Shown piece after piece: positions 52,532-60,887 of a stretch of 64,000 bases of DNA. The DNA comes from JBBATK01 sp044228285. Lineage in GTDB: Bacteria; Bacteroidota; Ignavibacteria; Kapaibacteriales; NICIL-2. The stretch covers positions 124,001-188,000 of the forward strand of contig JBGAVD010000001.1 of the NCBI GenBank assembly GCA_044228285.1, read 5' to 3'. The number at the start of each line of letters is the position of its first letter. The first letter of the stretch is position 1. The notes under the pieces were generated by a model, which was given only the letters and a program-made list of their open reading frames with translations, was not told the origin of the DNA and ran no database searches. The translations under genes and the position numbers were made by a program.

Positions 52532-54730
52532 ATGGATTTTCTGGTTACACAACGCTACTCTGTTAGTGGGATGCATTGTGCCGCTTGCGCACACAGTGTT
52601 GAGTCTTTGCTCAGCTCACAAGCGGGCGTAGCCAAAGCAGAAGTGCATTTTGCGACCGCAAGCGCTCGTGTTGAGTTCAATACAGCCGAAGCTAACACGC
52701 AGCTTTTTCATGAGCTCTTACAGCCCTTTGGCTTTGATCTCTTGCCAGCTCAACGTGAATGGGAATCAGAGCGCATCGAAGTTGAACGCAGCTATCGAGC
52801 AAGTCTCTACCGTCGCACACTCGTTGCTTGGCTTTGTGCCTTACCAATCATGGTGCTCTCCATGATGATGTCGAGCTCCACGATCACCAATCTTCTTCAA
52901 CTTTTTCTGTGTTTGCTTAGCCTGGGCTATGCCGGACGTGACTTCTTTGTTCACGCCTACCAAAGTGCTCGCATTGCGAAGACCTCGATGGATACTCTGA
53001 TTTCGCTGAGTACCGGACTTGCCTTTAGCTGGAGTGTCCTTGTGCTCGTTGCGCACGACTGGCTCATGCAACAAGGCTTACACGCACATCTGAGTTTTGA
53101 ATCAGCTTCAATGGTCATCGCTTTTGTCCTGCTCGGTAAGCTCCTCGAGGAGAGTGCTAAGGATCAATCACGATCAGCAGTTGACGCCCTGAAAGCACTA
53201 CAACCTCAGAGAGCACACGTAGTGCGTGAGGGTGTTCGTCTCGATCTTGCTATTGAGGAGCTGCGCATGCATGACCAGGTCATGGTTAGCGCTGGAGAGT
53301 CAATCGCGGTTGACGGAATCGTTATCGATGGACAAAGCAGTTGCGATGAAAGTATGCTGAGCGGAGAGAGCAGGGCTGTAGTAAAAACAATTGGCTCTCG
53401 TGTCTTTGCAGGCACAACTAATCTGCACTCGGTTCTGCTGATTGATGCTCGAAGTGTCGGCGATAATACTATGCTCGCACATATTCGAGAGTCGGTGCTA
53501 CAAGCTCAAGAAACCAAAGTGGCGGCACAACGCTTAGTCGACTTCGTTTCCGCACGCTTCGTTCCTGCGGTGATGCTCCTCTCAGTCATTAGCTTCGGCT
53601 CTTGGCTCGTCTTTGGTGGTACACAACAGTTCGGACAAGCCCTTCAATCAATGATCGCAGTGCTGGTGGTAGCTTGTCCGTGTGCACTTGGACTAGCTGC
53701 TCCCATTGCCGTCGTTGTCGGTATTGGCCGTGCTGCTCGACTCGGAATCCTCGTGCGATCTGCAGAAACTTTAGAGACGAGCTACTTGGTTCACGATATT
53801 GTCTTCGATAAAACAGGTACTCTTAGTCAAACCCACCTAGACGCTGATACCATAGTATGGCTGCGCGAGAATATTGAACAGCAACGGGTCTTATCTATCA
53901 TTTACTCAATCGAGTCCCACTCACAGCACCCTGTTGCCCTTGCGATTCAACATGGACTTGAGAACCGTGTCAAGACGGTGCACGTTGAGCGTTGTCAGGA
54001 AGTGCCATCCAAAGGAATGATCGGATACTCGTCCGAACATCGCTACCTCATAGGTTCTGCCTTCTTTGTTGGCAGTATGTTGGAGCAAGCAGATGCCCTG
54101 GCTTTTCAACAATACAGCGGAGTATTTGTAGCGGACCACTTGGGATTGATTTGCGTGCTGCCAATGGTGGAGGGCGTTGAAGAAGCAACGCGGAAACTGC
54201 TAGGAGATTTACAACGTGATGGTTATACACTTCACTTGTTATCTGGTGATCAAACCACGATCGTGCAAGCTCTCGCTTCCAGCTGTTCACTCACGAACTG
54301 GCGAGCTGAATGCACCCCAGAGTCAAAGGAACAGTACATTCAAGAACTACAGAAGAAGGGTAGACGTGTTGCAATGATTGGTGACGGAATCAATGATGCT
54401 CCATCGCTTGCACGGGCAGATCTTAGTATTGCCATGGGTGGAGGGAGTGATACAGCATTGCAGGCCTCAGATGTTGTCTTTATGAGATCGCAGCTGCGAC
54501 TGTTGCCTACGCTCTTGAGACTCTCTGTTAGAACCAGACAGGTCATCCGACAGAATCTTGTCTGGGCCTTCGCTTATAATGTTCTCCTCATACCTCTTGC
54601 TGCAGGCGCGCTTCAACCATTTCTCGGATGGCAACTAGACCCCATGTATGCTGGCGCAGCAATGGCTTTGAGCTCAATATCTGTCGTGGCGAACAGTCTT
54701 CGCTTAAAGAGCATGAGTCTTGAGTTGTAG
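52532..54730 (+). CDS. copA: Cu+-exporting P1B-type ATPase
   Basis: 732 aa. An N-terminal HMA domain with GMHCAAC (Cys16, Cys19) is followed by about eight membrane segments. The actuator motif is MLSGES; the copper site CPC is at residues 382-384; the phosphorylation site is Asp426 in DKTGT; the SHPVALAIQHG-type nucleotide site reads ESHSQHPVALAIQHG; the hinge is MIGDGINDAPSLARADLS. It pumps Cu+ out of the cytoplasm and is coupled to copZ. It is convergent with an LMW-PTP/ArsC-type gene, with only 8 bases between stops. Confidence 0.96.
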   Translation: MDFLVTQRYSVSGMHCAACAHSVESLLSSQAGVAKAEVHFATASARVEFNTAEANTQLFHELLQPFGFDLLPAQREWESERIEVERSYRASLYRRTLVAWLCALPIMVLSMMMSSSTITNLLQLFLCLLSLGYAGRDFFVHAYQSARIAKTSMDTLISLSTGLAFSWSVLVLVAHDWLMQQGLHAHLSFESASMVIAFVLLGKLLEESAKDQSRSAVDALKALQPQRAHVVREGVRLDLAIEELRMHDQVMVSAGESIAVDGIVIDGQSSCDESMLSGESRAVVKTIGSRVFAGTTNLHSVLLIDARSVGDNTMLAHIRESVLQAQETKVAAQRLVDFVSARFVPAVMLLSVISFGSWLVFGGTQQFGQALQSMIAVLVVACPCALGLAAPIAVVVGIGRAARLGILVRSAETLETSYLVHDIVFDKTGTLSQTHLDADTIVWLRENIEQQRVLSIIYSIESHSQHPVALAIQHGLENRVKTVHVERCQEVPSKGMIGYSSEHRYLIGSAFFVGSMLEQADALAFQQYSGVFVADHLGLICVLPMVEGVEEATRKLLGDLQRDGYTLHLLSGDQTTIVQALASSCSLTNWRAECTPESKEQYIQELQKKGRRVAMIGDGINDAPSLARADLSIAMGGGSDTALQASDVVFMRSQLRLLPTLLRLSVRTRQVIRQNLVWAFAYNVLLIPLAAGALQPFLGWQLDPMYAGAAMALSSISVVANSLRLKSMSLEL

Positions 54731-54738
54731 GACAGATC

Positions 54739-55230
54739 TCAACCCTGTGATATGAACGTTCCGTTCGCGCTCGCTTCTATGCGTGGCATGAGATCTGATT
54801 GAATCCACTGGTCAATTTCCAAACGCACAGACTCATAGATTGCTAATCGCTCGCCGTCTGTACCTTCCCCTAGGTAGGGGTCGGTGAAAGGGCGTAGTTC
54901 AATAACAGGTCCTTCGTCTTTCTGCTTCAGGAATTGAGCTGCATAGTCGCAAAGGCAGACCACCAAGTCAGCGCCGCTTAAGAGATCATCATTGAGCTGC
55001 TTGGCATATTGTCCGTTGCAAGAGTAGCCCGACATTTCCAGCACTCGAACAGCAAGTACTGATACTCCCGCCGCTGCACGTACACCGGCGGATTGCACCC
55101 GTATTGAGGGAGCTCGTTGACGCAGAATAGCTTCGGCCATCTGGCTCCGACATGAGTTTCCTGTACACACAAAGAGAAGGGAGCGAATAGGCGCAAGCTG
55201 CTTTACTGTTTGATGTTGAGAGAGTGTCAT
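54739..55230 (-). CDS. low-molecular-weight phosphatase / arsenate reductase family protein
   Basis: 163 aa. The P-loop CTGNSCRS (Cys22 to Arg28) follows VCTGNSCRSQMAE, and DADLVVC-type ADLVVCLCDYAAQF holds Cys92 and Cys94. A redox relay of Cys residues is typical of thioredoxin-linked ArsC, while the TDPYLGEG segment resembles protein tyrosine phosphatases (DPY loop). The choice between arsenate reductase and phosphatase is therefore open. Beside copZ-copA, a metal/metalloid role is possible, but no arsR, arsB or acr3 is present. Confidence 0.8.
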   Translation of the reverse strand: MTLSQHQTVKQLAPIRSLLFVCTGNSCRSQMAEAILRQRAPSIRVQSAGVRAAAGVSVLAVRVLEMSGYSCNGQYAKQLNDDLLSGADLVVCLCDYAAQFLKQKDEGPVIELRPFTDPYLGEGTDGERLAIYESVRLEIDQWIQSDLMPRIEASANGTFISQG

Positions 55231-55332
55231 CTTTCAAATATGCACGGCATAGCTCTGTTATGATAGAGGAATTTTCTCCGCATCGGCTTCGCGCGTTGTA
55301 GTTTGGATCTCTGATGAAACATAGGTAAATGA

Positions 55333-55782
55333 ATGATGATGACCATCATAGAACCGCAAAGCCATTCGGAGTGGGAGAACTATTACGATCTTCGATTTCG
55401 GATCCTGAGGAGAGCCTGGGCGCAGCCCAGAGGCTCTGAGCGCGATGATTCTGACGGTGATTCTATCAACCGTATGATCGTCGATGAGCAAGGGCATGCG
55501 TGCGCTGTTGGTCGTCTGCATTTTAACAGCGCAGAAGAAGCGCAAGTACGCTATATGGCTGTAGAAACGGATAAACAAGGAAGTGGAATCGGTCGTTTAA
55601 TGATGCAAGAGCTTGAGGAGCAAGCGAAGATTGGCGGCGCGATACGTGTGTTGCTTGAAGCGCGTGAGGGTGCTGTTGAGTTTTATAAACGCCTCGGCTA
55701 TACAGTAGTTCAGCCCTCCTATTTGCTTTTCGGCGAGATACAGCATTACACAATGGTCAAAGAGCTGTACGCGAAGCTGTGA
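55333..55782 (+). CDS. GNAT acetyltransferase
   Basis: 149 aa. The beginning YYDLRFRILRRAWAQPRGSERDD fits a GNAT subgroup, the acetyl-CoA loop is VETDKQGSGIGRLMMQELEE (about 76-95), and YKRLGYTVVQPSYL is the last strand. Three ATG codons in a row (55333, 55336, 55339) leave the exact start open. It is divergent from the LMW-PTP/ArsC gene. Substrate unknown. Confidence 0.88.
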   Translation: MMMTIIEPQSHSEWENYYDLRFRILRRAWAQPRGSERDDSDGDSINRMIVDEQGHACAVGRLHFNSAEEAQVRYMAVETDKQGSGIGRLMMQELEEQAKIGGAIRVLLEAREGAVEFYKRLGYTVVQPSYLLFGEIQHYTMVKELYAKL

Positions 55783-55961
55783 CCTTGATGGTGTGACCTT
55801 TTACGAAAAGCGAGGGCTCTTCGTTTGTGTTCGGATGCGTTGACGAGTACAAAGTCGACAATGGACGCGTTGCGCCATCGTCCACACTGAATGTCATTTG
55901 TACACGAAGTGATCATCGCGATGAATTCTTGTTTTCCATTTACTTTAACCCAACAAAGCAC

Positions 55962-56660
55962 GTGAGTACTACTGAGAATTTTGAAACAGGTGTGCCGCCG
56001 GCGCGCAGCACGAATTGGAAATGGGTGCTTGGCTTCCTCGGCGTCTTGGCTCTAACAGGTGGCGTGCTTACGCTTACCTACGGCAATCGACCGAAGAAGC
56101 ATGAGCCTATGGCAAAACGCACGAGCCCTGCCGTGCGTAGCGTCTACGCGCTCATCCTCTCACCGCTCGATTCCCTTCAAGCCAAGAACCTGAGTGATTC
56201 TTTGCGGGCAGAGGTCAGTGGACCCGATTCGTCGGATATCAACATGATTGTTGCAAGTTCCGCTATCTACAAACGCTTTGTGTCGGCAGCAGAGTTTTGT
56301 CGCGTCCTCGAAGAATCATTTCGAAACTCGCGTAGTATCGACATCACCAAGCAAGCAGTGTTGATTTCGCAACTCACGGGTATTCTGGTGAAAGACACAA
56401 TGCGAACGAAGTTGTGTCTGTTTGGACAACTGGCATCAACGGACTTTGCAGAAGTCAGTAAGCAAATGAGCACATCTGCTCGCATCATCGTGCAGCGCAA
56501 CACGATATTTGGTCCTGTTGAAATCCATAGCTATATCAATGCACAACAGAACGACGTGGTGCCTCGCTTTCTTGAGTACTTCACGAAGCAAGGGATTCCA
56601 GTTGTGTTGCACAATCGTCCTGTACAGAGCACTGTCACTACCGTACCACCACACTCGTAA
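55962..56660 (+). CDS. unrecognised protein with one N-terminal membrane segment
   Basis: 232 aa from GTG 55962; a GTG at 55827 would add 45 residues of unconvincing composition, so the start is uncertain. A polar Pro/Thr-rich stretch (about 1-20) is followed by one membrane segment (WKWVLGFLGVLALTGGVLTLTY, about 22-43), then a soluble domain without recognisable motifs that contains VYALILSPLDSLQAKNLSDSL and ends in a Thr/Pro-rich tail. I do not recognise a family. It lies 180 bases after the GNAT gene and converges with the T9SS subtilase. Confidence 0.6.
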   Translation: MSTTENFETGVPPARSTNWKWVLGFLGVLALTGGVLTLTYGNRPKKHEPMAKRTSPAVRSVYALILSPLDSLQAKNLSDSLRAEVSGPDSSDINMIVASSAIYKRFVSAAEFCRVLEESFRNSRSIDITKQAVLISQLTGILVKDTMRTKLCLFGQLASTDFAEVSKQMSTSARIIVQRNTIFGPVEIHSYINAQQNDVVPRFLEYFTKQGIPVVLHNRPVQSTVTTVPPHS

Positions 56661-56704
56661 GAGCGCTTCTTGTTGTCGGGTCGAAGTAGGAAGCACTACT
56701 ACAA

Positions 56705-59572
56705 CTAGTGCACAACTATGAAGGGCATGAGCATACTCTTTGCATCTCCGATGATGCGAATCATATACTCACCCGAAGGTAACTCATGAACTGACAAGGT
56801 ATGCTCGTACGAGCGTTCAGCTAGCTGAACCTTTTGAACGCAAGATGCCATCATATTGAAAACCTGAATCTCGCGTATGGCAAAGTCTGAGTTCTCAATA
56901 CGGAGATGCTGATCCGCAGGCATTGGCTGTAGCGCGATCGAAGAGTGCGACTCTTCTATTGGTACATCAACGACTGAGGGGTGATGCATGAGCTGAACTA
57001 AGCTATCTGGCGTTGATGCCATTCCGAAAACGAAACGGATGTGGTGCTTTTGCCCTGGCTTGAACGGATCGCGAAAGTGGGCGCCGATGAGCATAGACAT
57101 ATCATCGGGTCCTTTCAATTGTATCGTCGTTCCACTGTGTAGTGCCTCATACATCTTTTCTGGCGGGAAGTTTCCACTCGTAAAATCGACGTTAAGTCCA
57201 GCGGCTTGTACTGTTGTGTTTGAGTCGCGACAGATAGCAAGTGCGCCTGTCACCACCTTTGTATTTGCCCTGTACTCAAGCTCTGCCGCTGAGTTCTGAT
57301 TGCTCAATTCTGCTTCGCTAAAGCGACGTACAAAGCAGCTGTCGCCGGCAGCGGTGAGATCCCAATCAAGAAAGTAGCCTAACGCAAAGTTGTTGAGCGT
57401 GTTGAAGCTCGAATTCTCGACGACCACGTCGCAGAGCACCAGAGATGCGGGTAGAAAAGAGAAGCTGCTCTGGACAGTAATGCCCAGTCGCAGATCGCTT
57501 TGCATTTCTGCATCACCAAAGCTGAGAACGTAAGGCATACCGCTAGTGCGGCGAACAAAAGCAAAGGCATTTTCCAATGATCCATCGCTACCCAGACCGC
57601 TTCGACCTTTACTCTCATCACTGCTACAGATGATGCCACCACGATACAGAAGACTACCAAAGCGACGGCTACTATAGCCACTTCCTTTTCGTTGAGCTGT
57701 TGTGTATTGATTGCTACCAATCCAGCCGAAGTCGCCGATAGAGAGCACAGCTTGTCCATCCGTGATATCAACAAAATCTTTGGTCGCATAAAACTCAACC
57801 AAAGCGAAGTCCCGATACTCTTTGCTGCTTTCTGAGATGGCAGAAATATCCAAACGAAGAAATGCTCGCGTGCTGTTACTATGACTAATCAGCACGCGAA
57901 AAGCCCTAAGTGTAGTATCCGCATTGCGAGCCATTGCTGTAAGATTCTGAGTACTATCCAGAACCTGGACGCTATTTGATCCTGTAGGGTCTACACTCCT
58001 TAAGCGGAACTGCAAATCTGTTGCAGTTCCTAGGTAATTGTGAAGATCGAAGACAACCAGAACCGTATCGTCTTTCATACCAGTTTCGATCTTTTCACCG
58101 CGCGTATTCTTCAGTGTTGTTTGTGTTACGCGTATCGCTGCTGAGCTCATAGGATCAGTCGTTAGAGCCTTCTTTGCGTCTACTTGTGGTACTGCAAAGT
58201 CGCGCAAGGTGGGGTTCTGATCAGACACCGATGTACCGTTGACGCGTACGTGCTCGCATAGCTGCTCTGCACTGAGTTGTGGGAACTTGTGTCGTACAAG
58301 AGCTGCAACTCCACTCACGATTGGTGCAGCCGACGAGGTGCCACTGAAAGGTTGTGCAGCCTGATCAGTGTAGGCATCATTCTGTGTGTTTGCAGCTGTA
58401 TAAATGCTAGCACCTGGTGCGAAGATGTGGCAATGTGAGCCATAGGTTGATCCGTCTGTTATTTGCCCCTGCACATTGGTTTCTCCCACTCCCAATACTC
58501 CGCGGTATGCAGCAGGATAGAAGGGCGAGGTATAACTATTGTATTCGTCCTTGTTGCCACAAGAAGCGATAACGCAAGTGCCGCGGCTCAGTGCGTAGTC
58601 AATGATGCTCTGTTCTAATGGGTTGAAGCCTTGGTCGTAATTGCCCCAAGAGCAGTTAATGACCTGTGCTCCGCGAAGTGTTGCGTAGAGTATGCTCTCA
58701 TAACCTGCATCGATATGATGCTTGCCATTTGCACTGATGCTGGCTTTGATGGGAATGAACCGACACTTGCCTGCAACGCCGCTGTAGCCCAGCGAGTTGT
58801 CTTGCGTTGCCGCGCAAATGGAAGCAACGCAGGTTCCGTGATCATACAGAGAATTGTACGTGTCATCTCCGGCAGTTTTCTCAACTGTTGCAAAAAAGTT
58901 GAGTCCGGCGTAATCATCCACATAGCCATTGTTATCATCATCAAGTGCATTGTTCGGAATCTCGCCTTTGTTGATAGCAATCGAGTTCCGTAAGTCCTCA
59001 TGCGTTCTGCGTGCACCATCGTCAATGATGGCAATGACTATGTTACTGTCACCGCGTGTAACATCCCATGCCTCGAAAGCTCCTATGGCCTGCAGGTAGC
59101 CCTGTTGTGAGAGCTTTGGGTCGTTTGGACTAAACTGCGGATCGTTATGGTAGACGGGGGTGCAAAGCTCAATGTTAGGACAAGCCGCTCTCGCAGCTTT
59201 GCAAAACTCTTGCACCAGCATGCTTGTGTCGAATTCAACAACAAAGGTTCGAAGAAGTTGTTGCTCAAGCTCAGCGATGCGTTTGCGATCTGTTGAACCT
59301 TGCGGCGCTGGAGATAGCTGAGCCGTCGAAGACTGTTGCATCGCCTGTGTTTGCAGACTCAAGCATTGCTGCGGTAGAATCAAGGCTCGTTGTATATGGC
59401 CGTTTGCGGGAAGTCGTACCTGTGCAAGGTTGTAGCTCAGTGGTGTAGCGGCGTCCAGCCGAATCCAAGCGCGACCAGCAACAGGTTCCCGCAGTTCTTT
59501 TGCTGAAACTGATAGTCCAAGAAAAAGAAGCGCGATGAAAAGACGAGATAGTATGGGCATTGCAGAGTGCAT
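56705..59572 (-). CDS. secreted subtilisin-like serine protease with T9SS tail
   Basis: 955 aa from ATG 59572 (a Met four codons later is possible). The signal peptide is MHSAMPILSRLFIALLFLGL, ending VSA. S8 catalytic residues: Asp184 (AIIDDGARRTHED), His245 (YDHGTCVASI), the oxyanion Asn about 340 (SCGN) and Ser413 (FSGTSSAAP). A long beta-rich C-terminal half follows. The last about 75 residues form a T9SS sorting domain (LQPMPADQHLRIEN, LPSGEYMIRI, ending FIVVH). It is probably a surface or secreted protease for peptide nutrition. Confidence 0.93.
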   Translation of the reverse strand: MHSAMPILSRLFIALLFLGLSVSAKELREPVAGRAWIRLDAATPLSYNLAQVRLPANGHIQRALILPQQCLSLQTQAMQQSSTAQLSPAPQGSTDRKRIAELEQQLLRTFVVEFDTSMLVQEFCKAARAACPNIELCTPVYHNDPQFSPNDPKLSQQGYLQAIGAFEAWDVTRGDSNIVIAIIDDGARRTHEDLRNSIAINKGEIPNNALDDDNNGYVDDYAGLNFFATVEKTAGDDTYNSLYDHGTCVASICAATQDNSLGYSGVAGKCRFIPIKASISANGKHHIDAGYESILYATLRGAQVINCSWGNYDQGFNPLEQSIIDYALSRGTCVIASCGNKDEYNSYTSPFYPAAYRGVLGVGETNVQGQITDGSTYGSHCHIFAPGASIYTAANTQNDAYTDQAAQPFSGTSSAAPIVSGVAALVRHKFPQLSAEQLCEHVRVNGTSVSDQNPTLRDFAVPQVDAKKALTTDPMSSAAIRVTQTTLKNTRGEKIETGMKDDTVLVVFDLHNYLGTATDLQFRLRSVDPTGSNSVQVLDSTQNLTAMARNADTTLRAFRVLISHSNSTRAFLRLDISAISESSKEYRDFALVEFYATKDFVDITDGQAVLSIGDFGWIGSNQYTTAQRKGSGYSSRRFGSLLYRGGIICSSDESKGRSGLGSDGSLENAFAFVRRTSGMPYVLSFGDAEMQSDLRLGITVQSSFSFLPASLVLCDVVVENSSFNTLNNFALGYFLDWDLTAAGDSCFVRRFSEAELSNQNSAAELEYRANTKVVTGALAICRDSNTTVQAAGLNVDFTSGNFPPEKMYEALHSGTTIQLKGPDDMSMLIGAHFRDPFKPGQKHHIRFVFGMASTPDSLVQLMHHPSVVDVPIEESHSSIALQPMPADQHLRIENSDFAIREIQVFNMMASCVQKVQLAERSYEHTLSVHELPSGEYMIRIIGDAKSMLMPFIVVH

Positions 59573-59900
59573 AGTGGTGGTCTTTGCTAACAATAATGCA
59601 GAATAGCGTGTTCGGTTTCACAGCCGCAGCAAGCGGGTGTCATGCCATCCTACTATTTTGTAATCTTGAAATTTAGCATGAAAAGCGCAGCCTTCGCGGA
59701 GTTAATTTTCGAGTGTTCAGACTTCATTCAGGGCACTAACATGTTCCACGCGCAAGCCGCGAGGTTCTCAGCATTGTGGCGTTTTTTACGGTCAACGAGC
59801 CTTTGCAGAGAACTTCTTCTTCAGCGCCTGCTGCCTGCGGCAGCGCTCTCCTCAGGAGTCTTGACTTTTTACTAGGTGTACACTTCAGCAGACTATTACT
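59573..59900. other. 328-bp divergent spacer between subtilase and asparaginase genes
   Basis: Contains the mini-hairpin GCTGCC-TGC-GGCAGC (59830-59844). Promoters for both genes should lie here, but neither strand matches the Bacteroidota consensus fully. Confidence 0.45.
59830..59844. repeat. triloop mini-hairpin GCTGCC-TGC-GGCAGC
   Basis: A perfect 6-bp stem with loop TGC, 56 bases before asparaginase. Confidence 0.55.
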
Positions 59901-60887
59901 ATGACGAAGAGCCGCGTTGCCATTGTGTTTACGGGAGGCACAATTGCCTCGAAGATTGACCAGGATTTTGGTGGTATCGTGCCGCAACTTTCTGTTTCGG
60001 AGATTCTGGATGCAGTGCCGGGCATTCGCGAAGCGTACGATATACAGGCTTTTGAGTATGGAAAGTACCCAGGTCCTCAGATTAGTCCTCAACGTATGCT
60101 AGAAATCTCTCGTATTGTTCAAGGTTTCTTGGATGATGAACGTGTTCAGGGTGTAGTTGTAACCCATGGTACGGACACCTTGGAAGAAACCGCCTACTTT
60201 TTAGACTGTACGATTCGCAGCGACAAACCGGTGGTGGTAGTTGGCGCTATGCGCAATTCCAGTGAACCAGATTGGGATGGTCCTCGCAATCTGCGCGACG
60301 CTATTGAGCTAGCCGCGTCAGTTCATGCTCGCGGCGTTGGGGTGGTGGTCTGTCTGGCAGGGGTCATCAATGCCGCTTCAGAAGTTGCGAAAACCGATAC
60401 CGAGGAAATCAATACCTTCCGAAGCTTTGACTTTGGTCCACTGGGCCGAATCTCAAACAACGAAGTCATGATTTACCGCAAAGCAGTGCATCGCGAGTAC
60501 TTTCCTGTTCAGAAGATCCCAGATTTCGTTCCGCTGTTCAAATGCTATAGCGGGATGGATGGTCGACTTTTAGAGGAGGCTTATCGTATGGGAGCTCAAG
60601 GCCTGGTTATAGAAGCGATGGGCGTGGGAAATGTCCCACCTGAAGTCTACTATGCCTTAAAATCTCTCCATGAACGTGGCTTGTGCATTGTTCTCGTGTC
60701 ACGTTGTCCGGTAGGGCGAACCGAACACGTCTACGCGTACGAGGGCGCAGGCAAGCAGCTCTATGATGCGGGAATCATCTTCGCGGATTTCCTTAATGGC
60801 CAGAAAGCGCGCATAAAACTACTTTGTGCTCTTGGGTCTGGGCAAGGTCGCAACGAGATACGCAGAGCTTTTGAGTGGTGTGCCTGA
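59901..60887 (+). CDS. ansA: type I L-asparaginase
   Basis: 328 aa. TGGTIAS (about 11-17) with the nucleophile Thr, the second active-site stretch VVVTHGTDTLEETAYFL (about 85-101), and the C-terminal part EHVYAYEGAGKQL typical of the family. No signal peptide, so cytoplasmic. It hydrolyses asparagine to aspartate and ammonia. It is divergent from the subtilase gene; both could serve amino acid nutrition, an inference from adjacency. Confidence 0.95.
   Translation: MTKSRVAIVFTGGTIASKIDQDFGGIVPQLSVSEILDAVPGIREAYDIQAFEYGKYPGPQISPQRMLEISRIVQGFLDDERVQGVVVTHGTDTLEETAYFLDCTIRSDKPVVVVGAMRNSSEPDWDGPRNLRDAIELAASVHARGVGVVVCLAGVINAASEVAKTDTEEINTFRSFDFGPLGRISNNEVMIYRKAVHREYFPVQKIPDFVPLFKCYSGMDGRLLEEAYRMGAQGLVIEAMGVGNVPPEVYYALKSLHERGLCIVLVSRCPVGRTEHVYAYEGAGKQLYDAGIIFADFLNGQKARIKLLCALGSGQGRNEIRRAFEWCA

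Noticed and set aside
55411..55437. Palindrome AGAGCCTGGGC...AGGCTCT inside the GNAT gene as an inserted repeat
   Set aside because: The encoded residues (RRAWAQPRGSE) match a motif typical of this GNAT subgroup, so coding constraint explains it better than insertion.
14720..60887. A defence, phage or mobile-element system
   Set aside because: I looked for nucleases, methylases, integrases, transposases, toxin-antitoxin pairs and reverse transcriptases among all frames and found none; the PcrA helicase has the housekeeping layout.
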